A DNA stretch of 64,000 nucleotides from Marthasterias glacialis (GCA_911728455.2 OU452228.1:6262001-6326000); one strand, 5' to 3'; numbered from the stretch's first letter, positions 1 to 13,472 are shown. The notes: a model not told the origin generated them from the sequence alone. Program-made: numbers and translations.

Positions 1-363
1 GACTCTTGCAGCTACCTGCAGGTATAAACAATTTCTCTCTAGCCCCTTTATTTCTGGAGTTATTGGCCGTGGTGCTGCCGACTTCATTTTTCGGCGGGTT
101 TTTTTGCTGGCTTCGGTCCAGCACACACGTAGCGGCCTTGGCTATTGTTGACGTACACACAGCATGGCCGTATGCACTGGGCATCCTCGGGGTGTCCTCT
201 CTCCGCGGTCCCTGGCATCCTCCTTGTTTATCCTGCAGCCCCAAGACCGGCATTTTCGGAAAGCCCATGAGCAGGGCTTTCCAACATCGTTAGACTTGTC
301 ACTTTCTCACCATTACTGTGGGAGATAGAGCCGTTGCTAAGTCTTGTTTTCACTCTGTTACAG

Positions 364-507
364 CTTCGTGTACAAAAGTGCCATTAGACAGGCGTTTGAA
401 GCGCATTCGGAGCAGCCCCGGTCCCAGGTGGTTTCAATGTAGAAGATTGCCCTGGCTGGCCGGGAAAACCAGATTTTCGGATGCAGGACTATGGCAGCTA
501 CCTGCAG
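364..507 (+). other. Exon-like 144-bp module present in every monomer (first complete copy)
   Basis: The block is preceded by a pyrimidine-rich tract ending ctctgttacag and followed by cag|gtataa, so it looks like an internal exon. It is exactly 144 bp (48 codons) with symmetric phase: the first base completes a codon and the last two start one, so consecutive copies would splice in frame. Homologous blocks start at 852, 1338, 1827, 2316, 2805, 3294, 3780, 4269, 4759, 5248, 5737, 6223, 6714, 7202, 7691, 8184, 8921, 9409, 9898, 10392, 11131, 11618, 12104, 12594, 13081, 13620, 14107, 14596, 15084, 15572 (143 bp), 16057, 16543, 17031, 17516, 18002, 18491, 18989, 19475, 19965, 20457 and 20929. 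The frame whose similarity persists in diverged relatives reads SFVYKSAIRQAFEAH near its start and IFGCRTMAATC at its end. This particular copy has a TAG at the 27th codon. I know no protein family with this repeat; whether it is expressed is unknown. Confidence 0.6.
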
Positions 508-982
508 GTATAAACAATTTCTCTCTAGCCCCATTATTTCTGGAGTTATTGGCCGTGGTGCTGCCGACTTCTTTTTTCGGTGTTTTTTTTTTTGCTGGCT
601 TCGGTCCAGCACACACGTAGCGGCCTTGGCTATTGTTGACAGACACAGAGCATGGCCGTATGCACTGGGCATCCTCGGGGTGTCCTCTCTCCGCGGTCCC
701 TGGCATCCTCCTTGTTTATTCTGCAGCCCCAAGACCGGCATTTTCGGAAAGCCCGTGAGCAGGGCTTTCCAACAGTGTTAGACTTGTCACTTTCCCACCA
801 TTACTGTGGGAGATAGAGCCGTTGCTAAGTCTTGTTTTCACTCTGTTACAGCTTCGTGTACAAAAGTGCCATTAGACAGGCGTTTGAAGCGCATTCGGAG
901 CAGCCCCGCTCCCTGGTGGTTTCAAGGTGGAAGATGGCCCTGACTGGCCGGGAAAACCAGATTTTCGGATGCAGGACTCTTG

Positions 983-2850
983 CAGCTACCTGCAGGTATA
1001 AACAATTTCTCTCTAGCCCCTTTATTTCTGGAGTTATTGGCCGTGGTGCTGCCGACTTCATTTTTCGGCGGGTTTTTTTGCTGGCTTCGGTCCAGCACAC
1101 ACGTAGCGGCCTTGGCTATTGTTGACGTACACACAGCATGGCCGTATGCACTGGGCATCCTCGGGGTGTCCTCTCTCCGCGGTCCCTGGCATCCTCCGTG
1201 TTTATCCTGCAGCCCCAAGACCGGCATTTTCGGTAAGCCCGTGAGCAGGGCTTTCCAACAGTGTTAGACTTGTCACTTTCCCACCATTACTGTGGGGGAT
1301 AGAGCAGTTGCTAAGTCTTGTTTTCACTCTGTTACAGCTTCGTGTACAAAAGTGCCATTAGACAGGCGTTTGAAGCGCATTCGGACCAGCCCCGCTCCCT
1401 GGTGGTTTCAAGGTGGAAGATGGCCCTGACTGGCCGGGAAAACCAGATTTTCGGATGCAGGACTATGGCAGCTACCTCCAGGTATAAACAATTTCTCTCT
1501 AGCCCCTTTATTTCTGGAGTTATTGGCCGTGGTGCTGCCGATTTCTTTTTTCGGTGTTTTTTATTTTACCTGGCTTCGGTCCAGCACACACGTAGCGGCC
1601 TTGGCTATTGTTGACGTACACACAGCATGGCCGTATGCACTGGGCATCCTCGGGGTGTCCTCTCTCCGCGGTCCCTGGCATCCTCCTTGTTTATCCTGCA
1701 GCCCCAAGACTGGCATTTTCGGAAAGCCCGTGAGCAGGGCTTTCCAACAGTGTTAGACTTGTCACTTTCCCACCATTACTGTGGGAGATAGAGCCGTTGC
1801 TAAGTCTTGTTTTCACTCTGTTACAGCTTCGTGTACAAAAGTGCCATTAGACAGGCGTTTGAAGCGCATTCGGAGCAGCCCCGCTCCCTGGTGGTTTCAA
1901 GGTGGAAGATGGCACTGGCTGGCCGGGAAAACCAGATTTTCGGATCCAGGACTATGGCAGCTACCTGCAGGTATAAACAATTTCTCTCTAGCCCCATTAT
2001 TTCTGGAGTTATTGGCCGTGGTGCTGCCGACTTCATTTTTCGGTGTGTTTTTTTTTTGCTGGCTTCAGTCCAGCACACACGTAGCGGCCTTGGCTATTGT
2101 TGACGTACACACAGCATGACCGTATGCACTGGGCATCCTCGGGGTGTCCTCTCTCCGCGGTCCCTGGCATCCTCCTTGTTTATCATGCAGCCCCAAGACC
2201 GGCATTTTCGGAAAGCCCATGAGCAGGGCTTTCCAACAGTGTTAGACCTGTCACTTTCCCACCATTACTGTGGGAGATAGAGCCCTTGCTAAGTCTTGTT
2301 TTCACTCTGTTACAGCTTCGTGTACAAAAGTGCCATTACACAGTCGTTTCAAGCGCATTCGGAGCAGCCCCGCTCCCTGGTGGTTTCAAGGTGGAAGATG
2401 GCCCTGGCTGGCCGGGAAAACCAAATTTTCGGATGCAGGACTATGGCAGCTACCTGCAGGTATAAACAATTTCTCTCTAGCTCCATTATTTCTGGAGTTA
2501 TTGGCCGTGGTGCTGCCGACTTCTTTTTTCTGTGTTTTTTTTTTTTGCTGGCTTCGGTCCAGCACACACGTAGCGGCCTTGGCTATTGTTGACGTACACA
2601 CAGCATGGCCGTATGCACTGGGCATCCTCGGGGTGTCCTCTCTCCGCGGTCCCTGGCATCCTCCTTGTTTATCCTGCAGCCCCAAGACCGGCATTTTCGG
2701 AAAGCCCGTGAGCAGGTCTTTCCAACAGTGTTAGACTTGTCACTTTCCCACCATTACTGTGGGAGATAGAGCCGTTGCTAAGTCTTGTTTTCACTCTGTT
2801 ACAGCTTCGTGTACAAAAGTGCCATTAGACAGGCGTTTGAAGCGCATTCG
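983..2850. repeat. Higher-order duplication, copy 1 (five-monomer period, 2442 bp)
   Basis: This segment is nearly identical to 3425-5293 at an offset of 2442-2443 bp. The copies share private variants such as gctacctcca at the donor side of the third monomer, an unusual ttttttattttacctgg tract, and gagcaggtctttcc at the end of the fifth monomer. The offset difference of one base arises in poly-T tracts. Confidence 0.9.
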
Positions 2851-3424
2851 GAGCAGCCCCGCTCCCTTGTGGTTTCAAGGTAGAAGATGGCCCTGACTGG
2901 CCGGGAAAACCAGATTTTCGGATGCAGGACTATGGCAGCTACCTGCAGGTATAAACAATTTCTCTCTAGCTCCATTATTTCTGGAGTTATTGGCCGTGGT
3001 GCTGCCGACTTCTTTTTTCGGCGGTTTTTTTTTTTGCTGGCTTCGGTCCAGCACACACGTAGCTGCCTTGGCTATTGTTGACGTACACACAGCATGGCCG
3101 TATGCACTGGGCATCCTCGGGGTGTCCTCTCTCCGCGGTCCCTGGCATCCTCCTTGTTTATCCTGCAGCCCCAAGACCGGCATTTTCGGAAAGCCCATGA
3201 GCAGGGCTTTCCAACATCGTTAGACTTGTCACTTTCTCACCATTACTGTGGGAGATAGAGCCGTTGCTAAGTCTTGTTTTCACTCTGTTACAGCTTCGTG
3301 TACAAAAGTGCCATTAGACAGGCGTTTGAAGCGCATTCGGAGCAGCCCCGGTCCCAGGTGGTTTCAATGTAGAAGATTGCCCTGGCTGGCCGGGAAAACC
3401 AGATTTTCGGATGCAGGACTATGG

Positions 3425-5293
3425 CAGCTACCTGCAGGTATAAACAATTTCTCTCTAGCCCCTTTATTTCTGGAGTTATTGGCCGTGGTGCTGCCGACTT
3501 CATTTTTCGGCGGGTTTTTTTGCTGGCTTCGGTCCAGCACACACGTAGCGGCCTTGGCTATTGTTGACGTACACACAGCATGGCCGTATGCACTGGGCAT
3601 CCTCGGGGTGTCCTCTCTCCGCGGTCCCTGGCATCCTCCGTGTTTATCCTGCAGCCCCAAGACCGGCATTTTCGGTAAGCCCGTGAGCAGGGCTTTCCAA
3701 CAGTGTTAGACTTGTCACTTTCCCACCATTACTGTGGGGGATAGAGCAGTTGCTAAGTCTTGTTTTCACTCTGTTACAGCTTCGTGTACAAAAGTGCCAT
3801 TAGACAGGCGTTTGAAGCGCATTCGGACCAGCCCCGCTCCCTGGTGGTTTCAAGGTGGAAGATGGCCCTGACTGGCCGGGAAAACCAGATTTTCGGATGC
3901 AGGACTATGGCAGCTACCTCCAGGTATAAACAATTTCTCTCTAGCCCCTTTATTTCTGGAGTTATTGGCCGTGGTGCTGCCGATTTCTTTTTTCGGTGTT
4001 TTTTATTTTACCTGGCTTCGGTCCAGCACACACGTAGCGGCCTTGGCTATTGTTGACGTACACACAGCATGGCCGTATGCACTGGGCATCCTCGGGGTGT
4101 CCTCTCTCCGCGGTCCCTGGCATCCTCCTTGTTTATCCTGCAGCCCCAAGACTGGCATTTTCGGAAAGCCCGTGAGCAGGGCTTTCCAACAGTGTTAGAC
4201 TTGTCACTTTCCCACCATTACTGTGGGAGATAGAGCCGTTGCTAAGTCTTGTTTTCACTCTGTTACAGCTTCGTGTACAAAAGTGCCATTAGACAGGCGT
4301 TTGAAGCGCATTCGGAGCAGCCCCGCTCCCTGGTGGTTTCAAGGTGGAAGATGGCACTGGCTGGCCGGGAAAACCAGATTTTCGGATGCAGGACTATGGC
4401 AGCTACCTGCAGGTATAAACAATTTCTCTCTAGCCCCATTATTTCTGGAGTTATTGGCCGTGGTGCTGCCGACTTCATTTTTCGGTGTGTTTTTTTTTTT
4501 GCTGGCTTCAGTCCAGCACACACGTAGCGGCCTTGGCTATTGTTGACGTACACACAGCATGACCGTATGCACTGGGCATCCTCGGGGTGTCCTCTCTCCG
4601 CGGTCCCTGGCATCCTCCTTGTTTATCATGCAGCCCCAAGACCGGCATTTTCGGAAAGCCCATGAGCAGGGCTTTCCAACAGTGTTAGACTTGTCACTTT
4701 CCCACCATTACTGTGGGAGATAGAGCCCTTGCTAAGTCTTGTTTTCACTCTGTTACAGCTTCGTGTACAAAAGTGCCATTACACAGTCGTTTCAAGCGCA
4801 TTCGGAGCAGCCCCGCTCCCTGGTGGTTTCAAGGTGGAAGATGGCCCTGGCTGGCCGGGAAAACCAAATTTTCGGATGCAGGACTATGGCAGCTACCTGC
4901 AGGTATAAACAATTTCTCTCTAGCTCCATTATTTCTGGAGTTATTGGCCGTGGTGCTGCCGACTTCTTTTTTCTGTGTTTTTTTTTTTTGCTGGCTTCGG
5001 TCCAGCACACACGTAGCGGCCTTGGCTATTGTTGACGTACACACAGCATGGCCGTATGCACTGGGCATCCTCGGGGTGTCCTCTCTCCGCGGTCCCTGGC
5101 ATCCTCCTTGTTTATCCTGCAGCCCCAAGACCGGCATTTTCGGGAAGCCCGTGAGCAGGTCTTTCCAACAGTGTTAGACTTGTCACTTTCCCACCATTAC
5201 TGTGGGAGATAGAGCCGTTGCTAAGTCTTGTTTTCACTCTGTTACAGCTTCGTGTACAAAAGTGCCATTAGACAGGCGTTTGAAGCGCATTCG
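3425..5293. repeat. Higher-order duplication, copy 2 (five-monomer period)
   Basis: This is the counterpart of 983-2850. To its left (roughly 3060-3420) the best match is instead the start of the window at an offset of 2930 bp (six monomers), shared through the private variants ccaacatcgttag and gtcccaggtgg. The monomer at ~3248-3540 is therefore a chimera of two source monomers. Confidence 0.85.
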
Positions 5294-6616
5294 GACCAGC
5301 CCCGCTCCCTGGTGGTTTCAAGGTGGAAGATGGCCCTGGCTGGCCGGGACAACCAGATTTTCGGATGCAGGACTATGGCAGCTACCTGCAGGTATAAACA
5401 ATTTCTCTCTAGCCCCATTATTTCTGGAGTTATTGGCCGTGGTGCTGCCGACTTCTTTTTTCGGCGGTTTTTTTTTTTGCTGGCTTCGGTCCAGCACACA
5501 CGTAGCGGCCTTGGCTATTGTTGACGTACACACAGCATGGCCGTATGCACTGGGCATCCTCGGGGTGTCCTCTCTCCGCGGTCCCTGGCATCCTCCTTGT
5601 TTATCCTGCAGCCCCAAGACCGGCAATTTCGGAAAGCCCATAAGCAGGGCTTTCCAACAGTGTTAGACTTGTCACTTTCCCACCATTACTTTGGGAGATA
5701 GAGCCGTTGCTAAGTCTTGTTTTCACTCTGTTACAGCTTCGTGTACAAAAGTGCCATTAGACAGGCGTTTGAAGCGCATTCGGAGCAGCCCCGCTCCCTG
5801 GTGGTTTCAAGGTGGAAGATTGCCCTGGCAGGCCAGGAAAACCAGATTTTCGGATGCAGGACTATGGCAGCTACCTGCAGGTATAAACAATTTCTCTCTA
5901 GCCCCTTTATTTCTGGAGTTATTGGCCGTGGTGCTGCCGACTTCTTTTTTCGGCGGTTTTTTTTGCTGGCTTCGGTCCAGCACACACGTAGCGGCCTTGG
6001 CTATTGTTGACGTACACACAGCATGGCCGTATGCACTGGGCATCCTCGGGGTGTCCTCTCTCCGCGGTCCCTGGCATCCTCCTTGTTTATCCTGCAGCCC
6101 CAAGACCGGCATTTTCGGAAAGCCCGTGAGCAGGGCTTTCCAACAGTGTTAGACTTGTCACTTTCCCACCATTACTGTGGGAGATAGAGCCGTTGCTAAG
6201 TCTTGTTTTCACTCTGTTACAGCTTCGTGTACAAAAGTGCCATTAGACAGGCGTTTGAAGCGCATTCGGAGCAGCCCCGCTCCCTGGTGGTTTCAAGGTG
6301 GAAGATGGCCCTGGCTGGCCGGGAAAACCAGATTTTCGGATGCAGGACTATGGCAGCTACCTGCAGGTATAAACAATTTCTCTCTAGCCCCATTATTTCT
6401 GGAGTTATTGGCCGTGGTGCTGCCGACTTCATTTTTCGGTGTTTTTTTTTTTTTTGCTGGCTTCAGTCCAGCACACACGTTGCGGCCTTGGCTATTGTTG
6501 ACGTACACACAGCATGACCGTATGCACTGGGCATCCTCGGGGTGTCCTCTCTCCGCGGTCCCTGGCATCCTCCTTGTTTATCATGCAGCCCCAAGACCGG
6601 CATTTTCGGAAAGCCC

Positions 6617-8496
6617 ATGAGCAGGGCTTTCCAACAGTGTTAGACTTGTCACTTTCCCACCATTACTGTGGGAGATAGAGCCGTTGCTAAGTCTTGTTTT
6701 CACTCTGTTACAGCTTCGTGTACAAAAGTGCCATTAGACAGGCGTTTGAAGCGCATTCGGAGCAGCCCCGCTCCCTGGTGGTTTCAAGGTGGAAGATGGC
6801 CCTGGCTGGCCGGGAAAACCAGATTTTCGGATGCAGGACTATGGCAGCTACCTGCAGGTATAAACAATTTCTCTCTAGCCCAATTATTTCTGGAGTTATT
6901 GGCCGTGGTGCTGCCGACTTCTTTTTTCGGCGGTTTTTTTTTTGCTGGCTTCGGTCCAGCACACACGTAGCGGCCTTGGCTATTGTTGACGTACACACAG
7001 CATGGCCGTATGCACTTGGCATCCTCGGGGTGTCCTCTCTCCGCGGTCCCTGGCATCCTCCTTGTTTATCCTGCAGCCCCAAGACCGGCAATTTCGGAAA
7101 GCCCATAAGCAGGGCTTTCCAACAGTGTTAGACTTGTCACTTTCCCACCATTACTTTGGGAGATAGAGCCGTTGCTAAGTCTTGTTTTCACTCTGTTACA
7201 GCTTCGTGTACAAAAGTGCCATTAGACAGGCGTTTGAAGCGCATTCGGACCAGCCCCGCTCCCTGGTGGTTTCAAGGTGGAAGATGGCCCTGGCTGGCGG
7301 TGAAAACCAGATTTTGGGATGCAGGACTATGGCAGCTACCTGCAGGTATAAACAATTTCTCTCTAGCCCCATTATTTCTGGAGTTATTGGCCGTGGTGCT
7401 GCCGACTTCTTTTTTCGGCGTTTTTTTATTTTGCTGGCTTCGGTCCAGCACACACGTAGCGGCCTTGGCTATTGTTGACGTACACACAGCATGGCCGTAT
7501 GCACTGGGCATCCTCGGGGTGTCCTCTCTCCGCGGTCCCTGGCATCCTCCTTGTGTATCCTGCAGCCCCAAGACCGGCATTTTCGGAAAGCCCATGAGCG
7601 GGGCTTTCCAACAGTGTTAGACTTGTCACTTTCCCACCATTACTTTGGGAGATATAGCCCTTGCTAAGTCTTGTTTTCACTCTGTTACAGCTTCGTGTAC
7701 AAAAGTGCCATTAGACAGGCGTTTGAAGCGCATTCGGAGCAGCCCCGCTCCCTGGTGGTTTCAAGGTGGAAGATGGCCCTGGCTGGCCGGGAAAACCAGA
7801 TTTTCGGATGCAGGACTATGACAGCTACCTGCAGGTATAAACAATTTCTCTCTAGCCCCATTATTACTGGAGTTATTGGCCGTGGTGCTGCCGACTTCTT
7901 TTTTCGGTGTTTTTTTTTTTTTTTTGCTGGCTTCGGTCCAGCACACACGTAGAGGCCTTGGCTATTGTTGACGTACACACAGCATGGCCGTATGCACTGG
8001 GCATCCTCGGGGTGTCCTCTCTCCGCGGTCCCTGGCATCCTCCTTGTTTATCCTGCAGCCCCAAGACCGGCATTTTCGGAAAGACCATGAGCAGGGCTTT
8101 CCAACAGTGTTAGACTTGTCACTTTCCCACCATTACTGTGGGAGATAGAGCCGTTGCTAAGTCTTGTTTTCACTCTGTTACAGCTTCGTGTACAAAAGTG
8201 CCATTACACAGTCGTTTGAAGCGCATTCGGAGAAGCCCCGCTCCCTGGTAGTTTCAAGGTGGAAGATGGCCCTGGCTGGCCGGGTAAACCAGATTTTCGG
8301 ATGCAGGACTCTTGCAGCTACCTGCAGGTATAAACAATTTCTCTCTAGCCCCTTTATTTCTGGAGTTATTGGCCGTGGTGCTGCCGACTTCTTTTTTCGG
8401 CGATTTTTTTTTGCTGGCTTCGGTCATGCACACGGTCGTGTACAAAAGTGCCATTACACAGTCGTTTGAAGCGCATTCGGAGCAGCACCGCTCCCT
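6617..8496. repeat. 2207-bp tandem duplication, copy 1
   Basis: This segment matches 8824-10704 at a 2207-2208 bp offset with almost no substitutions. One visible change is cgattttttttt at 8401 against cggttttttttt at 10608, and the poly-T tract near 7910 is three bases shorter than its partner at ~10117. The period is 4.5 monomers because the unit contains a deletion-fused half monomer. The near identity implies a recent event. Confidence 0.92.
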
Positions 8497-8577
8497 GGTA
8501 GTTTCAAGGTGGAAGATGGCCCTGGCTGGCCGGGAAAACCAAATTTTAGGATGCAGGACTATGGCAGCTACTTGCAG
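8138..8577. repeat. Deletion-fused satellite monomers lacking the internal splice acceptor
   Basis: The monomer starting at 8138 is cut off just after the gctggcttcggtc motif and joined at ~8426-8436 to the middle of the next monomer (tcgtgtacaaaagtgcc). The deletion of roughly 220 bp removed the GC-rich spacer, both spacer hairpins and the TTACAG acceptor of the second exon-like block. The same junction recurs at 10632-10643 because it lies inside the 2207-bp duplication, so the deletion came first. Confidence 0.88.
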
Positions 8578-8823
8578 GTATAAACAATTTCTCTCTAGCC
8601 CCATTATTTCTGGAGTTATTGGCCGTGGTGCTGCCGACTTCTTTTTTCTGTGTTTTTTTTTTGCTGGCCTCGGTCCAGCACACACGTAGCGGCCTTGGCT
8701 ATTGTTGACGTACACACAGCATGGCCGTATGCACTGGGCATCCTCGGGGTGTCCTCTCTCCGCGGTCCCTGGCATCCTCCTTGTTTATCCTGCAGCCCAA
8801 AGACCGGCATTTTCGGAAAGCCC

Positions 8824-10704
8824 GTGAGCAGGGCTTTCCAACAGTGTTAGACTTGTCACTTTCCCACCATTACTGTGGGAGATAGAGCCGTTGCTAAGTC
8901 TTGTTTTCACTCTGTTACAGCTTCGTGTACAAAAGTGCCATTAGACAGGCGTTTGAAGCGCATTCGGAGCAGCCCCGCTCCCTGGTGGTTTCAAGGTGGA
9001 AGATGGCCCTGGCTGGCCGGGAAAACCAGATTTTCGGATGCAGGACTATGGCAGCTACCTGCAGGTATAAACAATTTCTCTCTAGCCCAATTATTTCTGG
9101 AGTTATTGGCCGTGGTGCTGCCGACTTCTTTTTTCGGCGGTTTTTTTTTTGCTGGCTTCGGTCCAGCACACACGTAGCGGCCTTGGCTATTGTTGACGTA
9201 CACACAGCATGGCCGTATGCACTTGGCATCCTCGGGGTGTCCTCTCTCCGCGGTCCCTGGCATCCTCCTTGTTTATCCTGCAGCCCCAAGACCGGCAATT
9301 TCGGAAAGCCCATAAGCAGGGCTTTCCAACAGTGTTAGACTTGTCACTTTCCCACCATTACTTTGGGAGATAGAGCCGTTGCTAAGTCTTGTTTTCACTC
9401 TGTTACAGCTTCGTGTACAAAAGTGCCATTAGACAGGCGTTTGAAGCGCATTCGGACCAGCCCCGCTCCCTGGTGGTTTCAAGGTGGAAGATGGCCCTGG
9501 CTGGCGGTGAAAACCAGATTTTGGGATGCAGGACTATGGCAGCTACCTGCAGGTATAAACAATTTCTCTCTAGCCCCATTATTTCTGGAGTTATTGGCCG
9601 TGGTGCTGCCGACTTCTTTTTTCGGCGTTTTTTTATTTTGCTGGCTTCGGTCCAGCACACACGTAGCGGCCTTGGCTATTGTTGACGTACACACAGCATG
9701 GCCGTATGCACTGGGCATCCTCGGGGTGTCCTCTCTCCGCGGTCCCTGGCATCCTCCTTGTGTATCCTGCAGCCCCAAGACCGGCATTTTCGGAAAGCCC
9801 ATGAGCGGGGCTTTCCAACAGTGTTAGACTTGTCACTTTCCCACCATTACTTTGGGAGATATAGCCCTTGCTAAGTCTTGTTTTCACTCTGTTACAGCTT
9901 CGTGTACAAAAGTGCCATTAGACAGGCGTTTGAAGCGCATTCGGAGCAGCCCCGCTCCCTGGTGGTTTCAAGGTGGAAGATGGCCCTGGCTGGCCGGGAA
10001 AACCAGATTTTCGGATGCAGGACTATGACAGCTACCTGCAGGTATAAACAATTTCTCTCTAGCCCCATTATTACTGGAGTTATTGGCCGTGGTGCTGCCG
10101 ACTTCTTTTTTCGGTGTTTTTTTTTTTTTTTTTGCTGGCTTCGGTCCAGCACACACGTAGAGGCCTTGGCTATTGTTGACGTACACACAGCATGGCCGTA
10201 TGCACTGGGCATCCTCGGGGTGTCCTCTCTCCGCGGTCCCTGGCATCCTCCTTGTTTATCCTGCAGCCCCAAGACCGGCATTTTCGGAAAGACCATGAGC
10301 AGGGCTTTCCAACAGTGTTAGACTTGTCACTTTCCCACCATTACTGTGGGAGATAGAGCCGTTGCTAAGTCTTGTTTTCACTCTGTTACAGCTTCGTGTA
10401 CAAAAGTGCCATTACACAGTCGTTTGAAGCGCATTCGGAGAAGCCCCGCTCCCTGGTAGTTTCAAGGTGGAAGATGGCCCTGGCTGGCCGGGTAAACCAG
10501 ATTTTCGGATGCAGGACTCTTGCAGCTACCTGCAGGTATAAACAATTTCTCTCTAGCCCCTTTATTTCTGGAGTTATTGGCCGTGGTGCTGCCGACTTCT
10601 TTTTTCGGCGGTTTTTTTTTGCTGGCTTCGGTCATGCACACGGTCGTGTACAAAAGTGCCATTACACAGTCGTTTGAAGCGCATTCGGAGCAGCACCGCT
10701 CCCT
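8824..10704. repeat. 2207-bp tandem duplication, copy 2
   Basis: This is the direct tandem partner of 6617-8496. The copies begin to differ at the left by gcccgtgag versus gcccatgag and at the right by ctggtggtttc versus ctggtagtttc. That fixes the duplication limits to within tens of bases. Confidence 0.92.
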
Positions 10705-13472
10705 GGTGGTTTCAAGGTGGAAGATGGCCCTGGCTGGCCGTGAAAACTAGATTTTGGGATGCAGGACTATGGCAGCTACCTGCAGGTATAAACAATTTCT
10801 CTCTAGCCCCATTATTTCTGGAGTTATTGGCCGTGGTGCTGCCGATTTCTTTTTTCGGCGTTTTTTTATTTTGCTGGCTTCGGTCCAGCACACACGTAGC
10901 GGCCTTGGCTATTGTTGACGTACACACAGCATGGCCCTATGCACTGGACATCCTCGGGGTGTCCTCTCTCCGCGGTCCCTGGCATCCTTCTTGTGTATCC
11001 TGCAGCCCCAAGACCGGCATTTTCGGAAAGCCCATGAGCAGGGCTTTCCAACAGTGTTAGACTTGTCACTTTCCCACCATTACTTTGGGCGATAGAGCCC
11101 TTGCTAAGTCTTGTTTTCACTCTGTTACAGCTTCGTGTACAAAAGTGCCATTAGACAGGCGTTTGAAGCGCATTCGGAGCAGCCCCGCTTTCTGGTGGTT
11201 TCAAGGTGGAAGATGGCCCTGGCTGGCCGGGAAAACCAGATTTTCGGATGCAGGACTATGGCAGCTACCTGCAGGTATAAACAATTTCTCTCTAGCCCCT
11301 TTATTTCTGGAGTTATTGGCCGTGGTGCTGCCGACTTCTTTTTTCGGCGGTTTTTTTTTGCTGGCTTCGGTCCAGCACACACGTAGCGGCCTTGGCTATT
11401 GTTGACGTACACACAGCATGGCCGTATGCACTGGGCATCCTCGGGGTGTCCTCTCTCCGCGGTCCCTGGCATCCTCCTTGTTTATCCTGCAGCCCCAAGA
11501 CCGGCATTTTCGGAAAGCCCGTGAGCAGGGCTTTCCAACAGTGTTAGACTTGTCACTTTCCCACCATTACTGTGGGAGATAGAGCCGTTGCTAGGTCTTG
11601 TTTTCACTCTGTTACAGCTTCGTGTACAAAAGTGCCATTAGACAGGCGTTTGAAGCGCATTCGGAGCAGCCCCGCTCCCTGGTAGTTTCAAGGTAGAAGA
11701 TGGCCCTGGCTGGCCGTGAAAACCAGATTTTGGGATGCAGGACTATGGCAGCTACCTGCAGGTATAAACAATTTCTCTCTAGCTCCATTATTACTGGAGT
11801 TATTGGCCGTGGTGCTGCCGACTTCTTTTTTCGGTTTTTTTTTTTTTTGGCTTCGGTCCAGCACACACGTAGCGGCCTTGGCTATTGTTGACGTACACAC
11901 AGCATGGCTGTATGCACTGGGCATACTCGGGGTGTCCTCTCTTCGCGGTCCCTGGCATCCTCCTTGTGTATCCTGCAGCCCCAAGACCGGCAATTTCGGA
12001 AAGCCCATAGGCAGGGCTTTCCAACAGTGTTAGACTTGTCACTTTCCCACCATTACTGTGGGAGATAGAGCCGTTGCTAAGTCTTGTTTTCACTCTCTTA
12101 CAGCTTCGTGTACAAAAGTGCCATTAGACAGGCGTTTGAAGCGCATTCGGAGCAGCCCCACTCCCTGGTGGTTTCAAGGTGGAAGATGGCCCTGGCTGGC
12201 CGGGAAAACCAGATTTTCGGATGCAGGACTATGGCAGCTACCTGCAGGTATAAACAATTTCTCTCTAGCCCCATTATTACTGGAGTTATTGGCCGTGGTG
12301 CTGCCGACTTCTTTTTTCGGTTTTTTTTTTTTTTATTGCTGGCTTGGTCCAGCACACACGTAGCGGCTTGGCTATTGTTGACGTACACACAGCATGGCCG
12401 TATGCACTGGGCATCCTCGGGGTGTCCTCTCTCCGCGGTCCCTGGCATCCTCGTTGTTTATCCTGCAGCCCCAAGACCGGCATTTTCGGAAAGCCCATGA
12501 GCAGGGCTTTCCAACAGTGTTAGACTTGTCACTTTCCCACCATTACTGTGGGAGATAGAGCCGTTGCTAAGTCTTGTTTTCACTCTGTTACAGCTTCGTG
12601 TACAAAAGTGCCATTAGACAGGCGTTTGAAGCGCATTCGGAGCAGCCCCGCTCCCTGGTGGTTTCAAGGTGGAAGATGGCCCTGGCTGGCCGGGAAAACC
12701 AGATTTTCGGATGCAGGACTATAGCAGCTACCTGCAGGTATAAACAATTTCTCTCTAGCCCCATTATTTCTGGAGTTATTGGCCGTGGTGCTGCCGATTT
12801 CTTTTTTCGGTGTTTTTTTTTCGCTGGCTTCGGTCCAGCACACACGTAGCGGCCTTGGCTATTGTTGACGTACACACAGCATGGCCGTATGCACTGGACA
12901 TCCTCGGGGTGTCCTCTCTCCGCGGTCCCTGGCATCCTCCCTGTTTATCCTGCAGCCCTAAGACCGGCATTTGTGGAAAGCCCATGAGCGGGGCTTTCCA
13001 ACAGTGTTAGACTTGTCACTTTCCCACCATTACTTTGGGAGATAGAGCCGTTGCTAAGTCTTGTTTTCACTCTGTTACAGCTTCGTGTACAAAAGTGCCA
13101 TTAGACAGGCGTTTGAAGCGCATTCGGAGCAGCCCCGCTCCCTGGTGGTTTCAAGGTGGAAGATGGCCCTGGCTGGCCGGGAAAACCAGATTTTGGGATG
13201 CAGGACCATGGCAGCTACCTGCAGGTATAAACAATTTCTCTCTAGCCCCTTTATTTCAGGAGTAATTGGCCGTGGTGCTGCCGATTTCTTTTTTCGGCGT
13301 TTTTTTTGTTGCTGGCTTCGGTCCAGCACACACGTAGCGGCCTTGGCTATTGTTGACGTACACACAGCATGGCCGTATGCACTGGACATCCTCGGGGTGT
13401 CCTCTCTCCGCGGTCCCTGGCATCCTCCCTGTTTATCCTGCAGCCCCAAGACCGGCATTTTTGGACAGCCCA

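Noticed and set aside
258..282. CENP-B-box-like sequence around ttttcggaaagcccgtga
   Set aside because: Compared with the CENP-B box it misses the central A and the CGGG end, so no centromere function is claimed.
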